From NCBI RefSeq assembly GCF_030272615.1, contig NC_081408.1, forward strand, positions 64,044,614-64,104,613: a stretch of DNA of 60,000 nucleotides, given 5' to 3'. A program made the position numbers and the translations under genes. The notes below the pieces were generated by a model. It had not been told where the DNA came from, did not search any database, and saw only the letters and a program-made list of their open reading frames with translations. Positions within the stretch are counted from its first letter, which is position 1. The number at the start of each line of letters is the position of its first letter. Source of the stretch: Cryptomeria japonica. Its lineage: Eukaryota > Streptophyta > Pinopsida > Cupressales > Cupressaceae. Positions 1 to 11,743 of the stretch are shown here, piece by piece.

Positions 1-453
1 TTAAGAAATTTAAAGCATAAATTAGATTATAAAATTTATGAGATCACCTGCTCTTGCTTTTAAATATTCTTAAAAATGCTCAGCCACATTTGTTAATAGA
101 AAGCTTCTCTTCATATGAATTTATATATGATTTAATTTTTTCTTGACTTAATATATTTATACACCCAGGTCGCATATAATTGATAAGTCCCCCCTTTCCA
201 AAATTTAAATATAAGTAATTTCTAAAATATCTCGACAACATCCACTAATAGAAAGCTTCTCTCCATATAAATTCAGATATTCTCTTATATATTTACACCA
301 CTCTTATGATTGCAAGTACTTCCTTTTCAAAAAATGTATAGATAATATCCTCTCAACACACTTCTTTTGAAAGAAAGTAGGGAATATAAGTTCACATGAA
401 AAGTATCTAGATGGAACATGAAATATGAAAGAAAAATTAGTCTAGGTAATCCA

Positions 454-459
454 ACTTAC
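454..459 (-). promoter_or_regulatory. 5' splice donor of the P450 pseudogene
   Basis: On the minus strand the codons for IKAMLM are followed directly by GTAAGT, a consensus donor, and the open frame closes a few codons later. The intron would be phase 0 and lies just before the expected oxygen-binding A/GGxDT motif. Confidence 0.7.
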
Positions 460-1340
460 CATAAGCATTGCTTTGATGTTCTCCAAATTAAGCTGTGTAC
501 CATCTTCTCTCAAATCCAACATTACATCCAAAAAATCCTTCACATCATTACGTTGGCACTGCATATCAGCCCTCTGTGCTAGTTGCTCCTCATTAAGTCT
601 ATTATATGTGTTATCAAAATGCTGGGACAAAATCTTAGTTTTACTGCTCGGCCCCTAAAGATCAAACCTCCTCAGAAAAGGAAACAAATCTGATAAGGTT
701 AGAATCCCTATCAACTCTACAGCTTGTGCAGAGCCTGGATCAAGTAGTTGATTGCCGCAAACCATCTGACCCACAAGGCTAAGAGACATCATAAAAGCTC
801 TTTCATCGATCTTCACACTATTCCCCTATTTACAATCCTCCAATATGCAATCAATAGTCTTAAATAACTCCTCTCTACTCAAATGTTGCAAAGCATCCAA
901 CCTTTTGACACTAAAAATCTCTACATTGCAGGTCTTTCTAAGCAAGCGCCAATGAGGGTCATTAGGACTCCATATTAGACTTGTGGGCCTTGGTAGTATA
1001 ATGTCCTTGCCGCTATATTCATTATCCTGCTTGAGAAGTTGTGGTCATTTTTCTTCAGTACTTCTCTTGCCATGGATGGAGATGACACAACAAATGATGT
1101 CTACATGCCAAATTTGATGGTCATGAGAGGCCCATATTTCTAAGAAAGGAGGGAAAGAGATCGGTGGGGTTTATCCCCAAGCTGAGGGAGGTTCCCAATG
1201 AAAGGCCATCCAGGAGGACCTAATGCTAATGGTAATGCCAAACTCCTCTTATTCCTCTTCTTCAGAAAGGTGAGGAGTATTAGTAGGAGAACTTCTGCAA
1301 CTAGAGAGTACGTTGATGAGGCAACACTGATTGAATCCAT
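460..1340 (-). pseudogene. Cytochrome P450 (CYP71 clan) pseudogene, exon 1
   Basis: Exon 1 of a microsomal P450, read right to left. It opens with MDSISVASSTYSLVAEVLLL, a membrane anchor, followed by a basic KKRNKR stop and the proline hinge GPPGWPFIGNLPQLG. Further on come KYGPLMTIKFG, WSPNDPHWRLLRKTCN (the C-helix region WxxxR), DLFPFLRRFDL and DFLDVMLDLREDGTQ, which leads into the I-helix. The exon ends at 460 with a canonical donor GTAAGT (454-459), so this is not a processed copy. Four in-frame stops (1140-1142, 1101-1103, 826-828, 655-657) and a frameshift near 1000-1020 show it is dead. The heme-binding half would lie beyond the left edge and is not visible. The wording is nearest CYP76-type enzymes in my judgement; the subfamily and substrate cannot be assigned. 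Confidence 0.88.
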
Positions 1341-4300
1341 GACAAGCTAGAATAACGAATGAATTCAATGAACTTTTACTCAATTGGGCATGTGGGTATC
1401 AAAACATTGAAGGAACTTCTAATCAAAAGCATATGTGAGCAAGAAATATCTCAGTGAACTTGTGCTCGAAATGGGTGTGTCAGAAAAAGAATTCCAAGAA
1501 TTAGTGCGCAATTATTGCTCAAAACAGTATGTAATAAAGAATCCAATGGATTTCTACTTTTGTGCACAAAACAGTATGTAAGAAAGGATTTAATAATTTT
1601 GTGGTAAAATAATTATGTGGATAGGAAATCATCCAATGAATTTGCGCTCAAAGATTTGTGTGGATGAGATCACCCAATAAATTTGCGATCAAGTGATATC
1701 TGATATTGATAGCAATGCGAGGGTGATGATTTTTGAGCTGAATTATGTGGTCATATGGACTTTTTAAATCGTAGTTACTTCTAATAAACTTTCTTTCAAC
1801 CTAATTTAAATGTAATAAATTAAAAGATTAAAATTCTTCAAAAATGACAATTTAAGTTTTATCAAGAATTTATAGACCAATCTATAAAGTACATCCTGAC
1901 ACCCTACATGGGACAGATTGGCATGAAGCTTTAACTATTATTCAATATTTTTATTTTCTTGTTTCTATTGTCTATATTTTGATTAAGATAATAAGGATTT
2001 TTACTTCTTATTTATAATGTTTTTTCTTCTTTGACCTTTTTCTCCAATTACTTATTATGCCTTTGATATCACACCCCACCTTTTTGGTCTTGTGAACTCG
2101 GGACCCCCTCTTGCTTTATGTTCCTCTTTCTATTTTTGATGTTTGTCCTTTTCTCCTCCTTTCTTTTCTTTTCTTTTCTTTTCTTTCTTTGTTTTTGGTT
2201 TTTCTCTCTATCTCTATAGGATTGCAAGTCTCTTTAGAACTTGAGGACCTTGATACTTGGGTTCATGATTCTTCACATTTCCATTTCGCTTTCCCTCTTT
2301 ATTGTATTATCTTTCATGATTTTGGTCTCAAAAGGATGTTACAAATCTCATCTTGACATCCTTGTCCATCCCACATCCTTGTCCCTACTTTTATTTCCAA
2401 CCTTGTCTTGCCAAATGTTTGGGCCCCAAGCTAATATGCAAACTTTCATCTTCATGTCGATTTTTGGCACGATTTCCTATTTCCTCTTGTTGTTTCTTGT
2501 CGAGATTATGAATACAAAAAAGGTCCAAATGTCCTTCACCCTTTGCATCCTTGATCCCTATTTTTGCTTTCTTCCCTTTTTGGCCTATCATCTACACATT
2601 TTTCTTGTCAACATTTGGTCATTGTCATCTTTTTTTTCTGTGTTGTCATTTTTGCCTTTGTTAAATGTTCATATCTTTTCTTGATTGTTTCATTCCTTTT
2701 TAACTTTTTTGATGTTGGTTTTACGTCTTTCTAATAACTAGACTTAAAAGTTCAAAAAATTAAAAATTAAAAAACTGGTAAATTTGAAAAAAAATTGATA
2801 CTATTGAAAAATCCAAAATTTTCATATTAAATTCAAAGTCCAAAAATTTAAAACATTTGAAAATAAAATTAAACTTTTAATTTTTTAAATATTAAAATTT
2901 GAAGCCACAATCTAAACCTCGCAAGGACAGAAGTCCCGAAAAGGACCAAAGTCCCAAAATCTCTATTCTATAAGCCCGAATTTTGTAAAAGGCCAAAATT
3001 GTCTAAAATCTCGGGTCATCCAAAAGTCCTCGCCAAAACCAAAGGCCCAAAAATCTCTAAAACCTCACTAGATCCAAGACCCCAAAGTATTAAAGTTCAC
3101 AAAATCATAAAATTCTGAGGGAAAACTTTTGGGGCTCTCAAAAAGTCCAAGATGCATCCAACGAAAAGAGAAATGAATTTATGCGGAATCATTTTGCCCC
3201 AATTCTAAAACTAATCATTTCACATCACAATCTTGTGCAAATCCTGACTCGTGCTCAAGAATCAAATATCTTTAAAATGACTGAGCTGTTGTAAAGTCGT
3301 CAAAACTCAAATTCACCACTTACGAAGCAGACATCACATTGAATTCGAACAATGATGAATATCTTGATCAAAAGGACCACTTATTGGGACTATCTTTTGA
3401 ACAATTTGCCCAAAGTAATTTGCAATAGAAATGGAAATATTCAAATTAACAAAGAGAGTAGTAGATACAATGCCATTAAGGTAGAGAAACAGATCAGAGA
3501 AAGGTTGTCAGTCAACCTAGATTAGAAACTAATGGGTCGTGGTAATGGAAGATAACAGGAATGGTTTATTATTTCGATAATAAAAGATGTTGAGGATATA
3601 TATACTTTTTATAAAGATAAGTAGGGATTTTTAAACGGTCATGATTTTTTACAAAAGTAGAGAAGATAAACATCAAGTATAATAGAATAGCATGGAATGC
3701 AAGAGAGACGAAAAGAAACCAAAAAATACTACAAAAAATTTACAACCAACCATCCCAAAAACGTTATAGTAAGATGAAGTTTTACATTTTCCCAACACAA
3801 AACCTAGGGAGAACATTGGATTTTTGTTCCTATAATATTTTAAGATATATCTAAAGATATGATTAGTGTCTTGCACCAAAAGTTATGCTCCAAACTCTAT
3901 TTGGAGAAGTGATAAAATGGAATAACATTTATGGCCCTTCTATCTAGAATTTCAGGATTACATCTTGCTTTAACGTCTATGTGATTCCAACTTGTGACAT
4001 CATTTTTATTCTTTCATTTTAGGAAACACATTTGAGGCTAATACATACGCAGGAGGGGATAGTTGGATGTATCTAATAAATCAAGCTAAACAGGATCGAT
4101 CCAACTCAAAGAGGTTCGATGGTAAACTAGAGATGCTTTTCTTTTCACTTAGTTGCATAGCCAAGCATTCCCGCTTCACGATTTAGAGAAGATTTTGATA
4201 TGGTAGGGGCGACTTAGTTGTAACAAGATAGTAGAACATTTTTCTGGCTACAAGACAGGAGATGTCGGGTGCTTCCCTTTGTAAGATGTAGGAGGCAGAA

Positions 4301-4689
4301 CCGCAACATATATAGGAGAAATAGAAGGTGTAGGAAGGATATTGGGTCCATCATGAGGAGGAAGAATAGGTGTAGGGGGTAAAAGCACAATGTTGTGTTA
4401 CCCTTTTATAAAGGAAGTGCCAACACAACTAAAATTGTTTAACTTCGATTGCATAAAAATAAAATTTCTAAATAAAATTTCAAAATAATGTAAATTGATC
4501 AAAAGTAGAAATATTAATGAAATTTATGTCTGTTAGTTTTTTTAAAAAATTAAAAAAAAAGAATATATTTTTTATATATTCAAAAATAATTTTTTTATTG
4601 TTGAAAATGCTAAAAACCAAAGGTTTTAGTTAGTGTCAGCAAAAAAGATGAAAATAAACTTATATTTTTAATACCATAAAAATGGTCAT

Positions 4690-5560
4690 CTAAACCATGA
4701 GCCCCTAATCTTGACAATGTCACCAAGGTCCTAACCAAAGGCAATTAAATTTAATCTTGAGCACACAATTAATTTCTTAAATCACCAATGTCACATGGCA
4801 AATCAATCAACCAATATTAATTAAATATTTATTTCATTAATTAATTATTCCCAGTAAATCATTAAAAATAATTATCCTATTTATTTTATTAAATATCCTA
4901 GTATATTTAATTAAATAAATCAATTTGCCATTAAATCATCAAAAAGGGAATTAATTGACAAAAAAGAATTAAAATTTGAGAAAAGAAATCAAATGGAGAT
5001 AATCTTGGAAATCAAATTAAAAATTGATAAATAATCTAGAGAAAAGCAATTAGAACAATTAAATATCAAAATTGAATGAAATAGAGAATAAATCAGTTTT
5101 TTCTGATTTTATCTTAATTTTAGTTCAATTTCCTTTAAAACTAAGAAAAGCAGCCAATCACATCAATTCACCTAGATTGTGCTTCCTCTTGGAAAATATT
5201 GACCGCTCATCATCATTTCTTAGCCGTTGGTTTCTTTTTGAATTTTCTATAAATTCAAGCTCTCATCTCTCATTCAAGGATCCTGGAGAATATATTGTTA
5301 TTATGTTGTTTTTTCTCTAGGTGCATTGAGATTTGTGCATTGAGATATTACATATTAGTTATCGCATCCTTATTAAATCATCTAGCTTAATATTTCTTAA
5401 ATCATGTTAGACTAATCATGCATATCTAGCTTAAATCTTGCATTCATCTAGCTTAAATCTTGCATTCATTTAGCTCAAATTCATGCTCATATAGATTAAA
5501 TCCTTTGTTTCGGTGTCGTCTAGTCACTGGTATTGCATATGAAATCTGAGAGCAAGACTA
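4690..5560 (+). repeat. Possible old LTR remnant, AATTAAAT-rich
   Basis: The segment starts with many AATTAAAT-like words and then has a TATA-like box (TTCTATAAATTC near 5247) followed by about 300 bases of mixed sequence. This layout resembles solo LTR E at 52618-54278, which also has AATTAAAT-rich U3 and TTCTATAAATAG. No matching ends, second LTR or target duplication could be found, so this is only a resemblance. Confidence 0.25.
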
Positions 5561-5672
5561 AACTCACATCTACTAGAAGGCAATAGGTCGCTTTGTAATG
5601 GTTTATTGTTCATTATTGATTATTGATTTACTAACCATGCATCTAATGACTTAATTGAAGTGTTGTGTATTC

Positions 5673-5714
5673 AGATACAGATACAAATATAGATACAAAT
5701 ACAGATACAGATAG
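5673..5714. repeat. GATACA microsatellite
   Basis: About seven imperfect copies of a hexamer of the GATACA/GATACAAATA type. It is surrounded by unique AT-rich sequence. Confidence 0.7.
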
Positions 5715-6230
5715 ATGTCCACTTTTCACACACAATTTTTTTCTGATTTTGATTTTCCAAATAGAGGACATATATATGCAGTGCTGAAAAAAATATTAAT
5801 TTTTGATGTATATTTTTCTCGTAATAATATTTTGAAGTCCAATGTAGGTGAATTTGACGGTTTTCATTTGGTGTTACCTTTTGTCTAGTAAATTTCGCAT
5901 TATCAAAAAAAAATATACCCTTTTAGAGAAGATTCTCTCATCTAGTGAAAAATATTTTTTCTAAAAAATTTTAATATCATTTAATATTATTTTTTTAAAT
6001 TTCAAATCAACCACTTTTTTAACTTAAAAAACCTACTTCTAATGTTTAAAAAATATAAAATATTTAAATTAATAAAATTATTAAAAACATTATATGTCTA
6101 GATTCGTGACTTCGAGCTATACAAAAGGGTATATTTTGATTTTTGTAAAAAAATATTCTGGCTAAAGAAAAATACAACAAAAGTGAAAAGTTTTAGAAAT
6201 GCAGACAAAATGTTGATTTTGCTACCACAT

Positions 6231-6430
6231 CACATGACACATAGGATAGTTCGACCTAACTTAGTTCAATTCAACTGAACTAGGTTTATATTAAAAATAG
6301 TTCAGCCAAACTCAGTTCAACCGAATTCTTGGTGCAATCTAGGTACCATGACCGTGCCAACAAGTGTCACACAACATAAAAATAGTTCAGTTGAACTCAG
6401 TCGAGCCGAACTAAGTTTGGCTGGACTATG
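6231..6430. repeat. GTTCA/TGAAC-rich inverted and direct repeats
   Basis: Words such as GTTCAATTCAACTGAACTA, AAAAATAGTTCAGCCAAACT and AAAAATAGTTCAGTTGAACT recur in direct and inverted orientation over 200 bases. They sit immediately downstream of the protease remnant of the minus-strand gypsy element. It could be a decayed tandem repeat of roughly 100-bp units. Confidence 0.4.
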
Positions 6431-6501
6431 CCATTTAGCCCAAAGGGTGACATGGCTTTTTCCTTTTTCCCTAGCATCTCTAGGCTTACTCAAAGATAAT
6501 A

Positions 6502-6957
6502 TCAGATCTCATTCTTCCACTTTTGATAAGATAGAAAAAGAGCATCACTTTGAGGCTTAAGAGGCTCAAATTGTTTAGGCATGTAGTAATCAAGGTTGAC
6601 ATCTCTATGCCTCATTGTGGGTTGATACATAAAATGATTGATTGTTATGATTTTGTCATTATAAGGAAATTTGAGACATTTATTAATAGTATAAGGAATT
6701 TCTTTCATGGAAGAGAGCCAAGGATGTAGCAACTTCACATGAAATTGATCCGATGTAGGAATGATAGCAAAAATGACATCTAAGCACTTAGTGCCAACCA
6801 CAATGAGAAGAGTAATAGAACTAATAGTATGGAAAGAGAAATAATCATACACCTTGACCATTACATCAGATTTATTGTATGTTACTTGATGCAATTGTAA
6901 AGTATAGAGATATTGTTCAGTTATCATATTCACTATACATGCTAGATAAATAAGCAC
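6502..6957 (-). pseudogene. Ty3/gypsy aspartic protease remnant (C-terminal part)
   Basis: The translation contains LLHPWLSSMKEIPYTINKCL, KFPYNDKIITINH and YYMPKQFEPLKPQSDALFLS. These match the C-terminal part of the protease-like domain in plant Ty3/gypsy polyproteins, whose usual form is ILGRPWLSSM...LKFPYNG. The preceding active-site segment is scrambled by frame changes between 6957 and 7260. No reverse transcriptase, RNase H or integrase follows downstream on this strand; the element stops near 6500. It belongs with the gag remnant and the LTR to its right. Confidence 0.72.
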
Positions 6958-7264
6958 CCCTCATGAGAGTTTTTTTTATCTTCATTGCGATATACAGTTT
7001 GACACTAGGTGCATCAATAGTCTCACTCAGACCAAAGGTGTTGCATGTCTTTAGGAGGTGTAGGTTTGTCAACAAGATTCACAACATTATTAGACTCAAC
7101 ACTAGGTCATCAGAAGAATATGCAAGAGGCTCAAAATCAACCACATTCGTAGAATGGGAAGGAAAAGAATTAGTAAAGATTTGAAGGTTTTGATTTGGAG
7201 GAGCTACAAATTTGTTTCCTTTGTCATTTAAATTGGCTACAGATATGATATAGTTATCAATAAA

Positions 7265-9036
7265 TTATTGAATCCTGCTCTTTAAGGTATAACAATTTTC
7301 AATATCATGATGGGGTTGATGATGATATTGGCAAATGACTTTGGAATCATCATAAGGTGGAAATGGTTTGGAGGTATCAATTGGCTTGATGGGAGGAATT
7401 TTCAACATATTTTTATTTATCAAATTTTTCATTGTTCTATGCAAAGACATAGAAAGAGGAGTAAATTGTTTTCTAAAGTATTTGGATAAAGGGGCCACAC
7501 TATTATCATGGCTGCCACTTGAGTATTGATGTTGTCATTAATTTTGATGTATCACTTGTTTAGTTTGAACTTCGTAAAATATTGTTGAACACTCTCATTC
7601 TTATCAACTAGAGCCATTGAAGGAGATGATTGAAATTGACTCACTTGAAGCCAATAATTATGAAGTGCACGACACACAACTACATAAAGGAAGTAAACTC
7701 AAAAAAGAGAAGCTTATCCTTAATGTATTTTTTTAAATTAGTAATAAAAATTATTTGAACATCATGATCAAGCATAGGATAAGCTATTTGAGAATACAAA
7801 TGTTTATATCTACTAGTAAAATCAGTCAACTTTTCTTGAACACCTTGCTTAAAATGAATTAAATCAACCAAAGGATAAGCTATTTGAGAATACAAATGTT
7901 TATATCTACTAGTAAAATCAGTCAGCTTTTCTTGAAAACCTTGCTTACAATGAATCAAATCAACCAAAGTAATTTTAGGAACAATATTATTGTGAAATTA
8001 TTGAATGAAAGGATTAGATAATTGTTGAAATGATGTGATAGAATAAGGAGGCAAAGAAGAATACCATTGCAAGGCTTTATCTCTAAAGATTCGAGTAAAC
8101 AATTTAGCCATAAGTCTTTGATCATTAGCAAAGTCACTACACAAAGTTTGAAATATTTTCACATGAGTCAAGGGATTGCTTTTTCCATTGTAGGGATCCA
8201 ATTGAGGGACTTCCATATGTTTAGGAGGGATATCCTGAACACTATCATTAGATAATGGGCTCGCTACATAAAATGTGGGCACATTAAACTTGGATTGGGT
8301 AATGGAAGCCAATTTTTGTTGTAGGGATTAAACAACTTGGGCTAAGTTATTGATGGTTGCTTTAGTGGATGGATTTAAATTGGACATATTGTATTTTAAT
8401 TGAGGTGTAACATTTTTGTATGCAGGTATGGGAGATGATTGGGACACAAATGAAAGACTCACAAAAGCAGGTATATAAGAATTTTTATTAACAAGGTTGC
8501 ACCCCATTAACTAACATGTGTAGGATTAACATTTTGTGTGGAAGTAGTCAATGTGATAGAAGATGTAAATGTAATGACACTAGGCAAGGATGTAAACACA
8601 TGAATGGAATGATTGACTTGACTAGAGGTTTGAGTGTAGCCAAAGACTTTGGCACAACTTTTGATAGGGATGATATTAGTGTGAACAATATGAGCAAGGT
8701 CACACAACAAACCAAGACCAATTTTATCACTTTGCACCATTAATTTTAATCCTTCAATAAATGGGATTATCTCACTTTCTGGGTATTATTGGCTCATACA
8801 TTGTTGAAGATTTTCAAATTCATTGTCAATTTTCCCCAATTGGTCAATGGTAAACCTAGTTAGTGATTCATCTACATCATGAGAATTATGAAATGAATGA
8901 GGATAAATGACATCATTTGTTGGGCTGGAGGAACCACCAACATTATCATGAAATAAGTTATCCAAATTAGGCTACATATCCTTAGTAATTAAAGCTTTGG
9001 AAGCCTTAACTCTACAACTTCTTCTCACGGGAATAT
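7265..9036 (-). pseudogene. Ty3/gypsy gag remnant with internal 96-bp duplication
   Basis: On the minus strand the gag core reads PQLDPYNGKSNPLTHVKIFQ, then LFTRIFRDKALQWYSSLPPY, SITSFQQLSNPFIQ, and finally a small zinc-binding-like end (CQYHHQPHHDIENCYTLKSR). This is the retrotransposon gag fold of plant Ty3/gypsy elements of the non-chromovirus (Tat-like) kind, judged by wording only. The N-terminal part (about 9036 to 8312) is a low-complexity Ser/Thr-rich extension. The frame is largely preserved but carries several stops, including ones near 8505 and 7998. A 32-residue block VDLIHCKQG...SQIAYP occurs twice in tandem. Confidence 0.8.
7776..7967 (-). repeat. In-frame 96-bp tandem duplication inside gag
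   Basis: The block beginning AGGATAAGCTATTTGAGAAT occurs at 7776 and again at 7872, period 96, exactly 32 codons. The two copies differ at a few bases only, and the reading frame passes through both. Confidence 0.9.
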
Positions 9037-9580
9037 TCTAGGTAGGAATAATGGTAACAAAAATCAAACACAAAGGAGGGAAATTTGAATGCACAAATTT
9101 AAGATTGTGATTAAAAAATGTAAAATTTTGTAAAAGTGATTGATTAACCAATTAATTAAGTAATTTGACTTGTGAATTCAAAATTTAAATGTCTTATAAC
9201 ATATCATAATGATCAAATTTGAATATAGATGTGAAAAATTATGCAACCCACAAGTAAATTCTAGAATTATAAATTAGGCTTTTTGTGAAATCAGCCTCTA
9301 AATTTATGTAATTCAATTGAAAATGAGATCTATGAGTGTGAATTTGTATATTAAAATTCATAAACAATCAAATCTTAAATAATGAATCCAAATTAGGAAA
9401 CCCACAAGTTCAATTTTAGAATTATAAATTAGGGTTTGTGTGAATTTAATAACCTCTAAAATTCTGTGATTCAATTGAAAATCAAACTTGCAAGCATAAA
9501 TTTGAATTTGAAAATGCATGTAAAATTAGATCCAAGAGCATAAATGAGAAAATAAGGTTTAAGATGTCGATTCACCAAAA
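9037..9580 (-). other. Leader between 5' LTR and gag, with a tandem repeat
   Basis: Noncoding leader of the minus-strand gypsy element. It starts after the LTR end with TTTTGGTGAATCGACATC, a possible primer binding site (about 9563-9580). A roughly 154-bp unit is repeated: CCCACAAG followed by TAGAATTATAAATTAGG occurs from 9247 and from 9401. The two units differ by many substitutions, so the duplication is old. Confidence 0.55.
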
Positions 9581-10735
9581 TGTAATTGGTGAAAAATTAG
9601 GTTTTCACCATCATATATAATAAAACCACAATTTTTTGCTTAATTACCATCACATTAGGGAGAAATTAGAATTTAATAGATCTAAGCCTAATAGACCAAG
9701 ATTATAATAAGATTCCAAGCCTCCTAAATGGGGCTCTCCTTTCCCTAAGATTGGATTGTATTTTTGAATTGTAAAAGAAGAGGGTAAAATGGTGAACTAT
9801 TGAAGAGATTGTGCATAAACAGTGAGCTATTGCCAATGTACAGAGCCACAAACCTAGATTGAACAAATGAATATGATTCAAATTTCAGCTTGAATTGTCA
9901 AGATTGTGGTGGTTTCACCTTGGCCCTCCTAACTTTTCTCCATCGAAACTGGAACCTGTTCATCTCTTTGAATCTCATTATTTCTCTAAAACACAACTTT
10001 GTACCTATTAGTAAATATAGTGAAAAGGGAAAATTGTTGGGAATAGGGGTTTGCCTCAGGTCAAACCCTAGTTTTGGAATTAACCATGAAATAGAATTGA
10101 AATGTAAATAAAGAATTATAGTAGTTAAATGCTTTTCTTTTGAGGGAAAGGTTGAAAATGCGTAAACACTAATGATATACCTTTAATAAAGTTTTGTTTG
10201 TCTTCATGGGGAAGTGGGGTTTCATGTAGATAATCTTTGACCATAAAACATAGAGCATGAATGTCATCACCAATGCTTGAATCTTGACTTCATTTCTGCT
10301 TCAATGCTTGATAGAAGACTGGTTGCTTTCTCACCTGAATTCGCTAAGTGTAATTGAGATCTTGAATTTGTTCATTAGGATTTGAAATGAGAGGGGTAAA
10401 CCTCCTTTAATACTTTCTAGTCAAAAAATAAATTAAATTTTTGACACATGCTAACATGGGATCTGGGTCACTATCCAAATTGGGTGACCATTATGAGGCC
10501 CCAAAATAGACCCTTTTTGAGAGGACCATGGCGCTGGGCACCATGGTCCCTAAGCACCATGGTCCTAGACATCAATACTCTAGGATTAAGGGGGAGAAAG
10601 TGCAGATAGTGAAAAATTGAGTTTAACAACTAGTGTGAGGAAAATCAGAGCTTCAATCAAGCCTTAGAGGATGAATTCCAAAGTGATGCCTAAGTGAGGA
10701 CAATACTATAGGAGACTACAATTTAGGATGCTACA
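9581..10735 (-). repeat. LTR, family alpha, 5' LTR of the minus gypsy element
   Basis: The LTR has TG...CA ends: minus-strand start TGTAGCATCCTAAATTG at 10735 and end CCAATTACA at 9581 (1155 bp). It shares its order of blocks with the plus-strand LTR at 11351-12609: the TGTAGCATCCTAAA start, a GGACCATGG...CCATGGTCC hairpin, CAAGCATTG words, and an AATTCCAAAAC..GGGTTTGACC..GGCAAACCCC block (near 10030-10085). The gag gene follows on the same strand, so this is the 5' LTR. No matching 3' LTR lies to the left. Confidence 0.75.
10527..10572. repeat. GC-rich hairpin motif in alpha LTR
   Basis: GACCATGGCGC...GGCACCATGGTC followed by a second CACCATGGTCC. This is the diverged counterpart of the GGACCAGGG hairpin array found in the other LTRs of this window, and it stands out from AT-rich surroundings. 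Confidence 0.6.
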
Positions 10736-11350
10736 ATAAATAAACAAAACTAAAGCTAAATAGTGTGAACGATAAGATACCCTATGTGCAACAAATGACT
10801 AGTTAAGGAAGAAAAGATGACAATAATATCATCTAATGTTGAAATTAGAACAAATGAAAAGTTTGATTTAATGAATAATGTGGTAGGTAATTGTTGTTTA
10901 CTTTGGCCTGTTTGTCATTGATGTCAAAAATACTCATACATGCTCACAAGTATAATTCTCAGATTGGTTCACATATGATATTTGAGGTTTACATATGAGA
11001 GTGGTTTTCTTATACGGATTTGTGACATTAGTTTCACTTGTCAAAACGAGATAACAATATCCTATCATATTAGGGTTGGCATACTTGTAATTTAACAAAA
11101 GGTGTATATCGAGCATATTTTTTGTAAAACCCTTGATATAGTCCGTATGATATTCTTGGATGATGTGGTTACATATTTGTATTTACTCTGACATATATCT
11201 CAGTGATACCAGTGACAATCTTTAGTTGTAATGGAATACACTTAGCATGTGGCTACATTTGGGAGAGGATATACATGCTTCACATGTGCATTTTATTAGC
11301 ATTGCAAAGTCTATCTTAGTTTCACATTGTGAGCACAATTACTTCATTAT
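10736..11350. other. Spacer between two divergent alpha LTRs
   Basis: AT-rich sequence of 615 bases between the starts of the minus LTR (10735) and the plus LTR (11351). No coding region or structured repeat is recognisable. It may be the older host sequence or an older repeat into which these elements inserted. Confidence 0.5.
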
Positions 11351-11522
11351 TGTAGCATCCTAAAATTGCGACACTTGCAATTTCGACCACATTTGGGTCT
11401 TCACGATGGCGACGCAACACGCAACCTGAATGGAGACCCCAAAACCTGATTATGACACCAAAAATTGCATTTTCTTGCACCCTGGCCTGAACCTCCTTTG
11501 CACCCTATTGTCCCGGGAGGTG

Positions 11523-11611
11523 GGACCAGAGCGCCCAGCACCCTGGTCCTTCAGGACCAGGGCGCCCAGCACCCTGGTCCCCCAGGACCATGGCGCCCAG
11601 CGCCCTGGTCC
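11523..11611 (+). repeat. Three tandem GC-rich hairpin units, period 31
   Basis: Units start at 11523, 11554 and 11585. The middle unit is a perfect 9-bp stem, GGACCAGGG (11554-11562) and CCCTGGTCC (11572-11580), around the loop CGCCCAGCA. They lie upstream of the TATA box, in U3. Confidence 0.9.
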
Positions 11612-11734
11612 CTGGGTCCTATTTTGGGCCCAGTCTCTTTTGGACTTCGGGTCTTTATGTTTGCAAATTAGAAAATTATCTTTCCTGGTCGGCCTAAGGT
11701 CGAGAAAATCAGTCTATCAACCCTAATTGGCAAG

Positions 11735-11743
11735 TATATAAAT
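11735..11743 (+). promoter_or_regulatory. TATA box of alpha LTR
   Basis: AAGTATATAAATGG sits about 385 bases into the LTR and is followed by a C/A-rich stretch, a usual place for the U3/R boundary. Confidence 0.6.

Larger units (their letters stand above)
1341..6500. other. AT-rich noncoding stretch with simple repeats
   Basis: No gene is supported here. The DNA holds a degenerate repeat upstream of the P450 (about 1350-1690), a CTTTT-type pyrimidine tract (about 2158-2192) inside a T-rich zone, and a region of recurring CCAAAGTCCCAAAATC-like words (about 2910-3100). It also has long A/T-rich zones at 2740-2890 and 4440-5060, and a GATACA microsatellite at about 5673-5714. Short open frames here are low-complexity (poly-Leu/Phe/Ser) and do not look like protein genes. 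Confidence 0.6.

Noticed and set aside
2111-2684. Two overlapping long plus-strand frames rich in Leu, Phe and Ser
   Set aside because: They read a T-rich, CTTTT-repeat region; the translated composition is what that sequence gives by chance.
6348-6560. A 70-codon plus-strand frame across the GTTCA repeat
   Set aside because: It lies opposite the protease remnant and follows the repeat words, so it is a shadow frame.
11430-11726. Overlapping frames across the GC-rich hairpin array
   Set aside because: Frames in several registers stay open because the repeats lack stops; they follow the tandem array in the LTR and not a protein.
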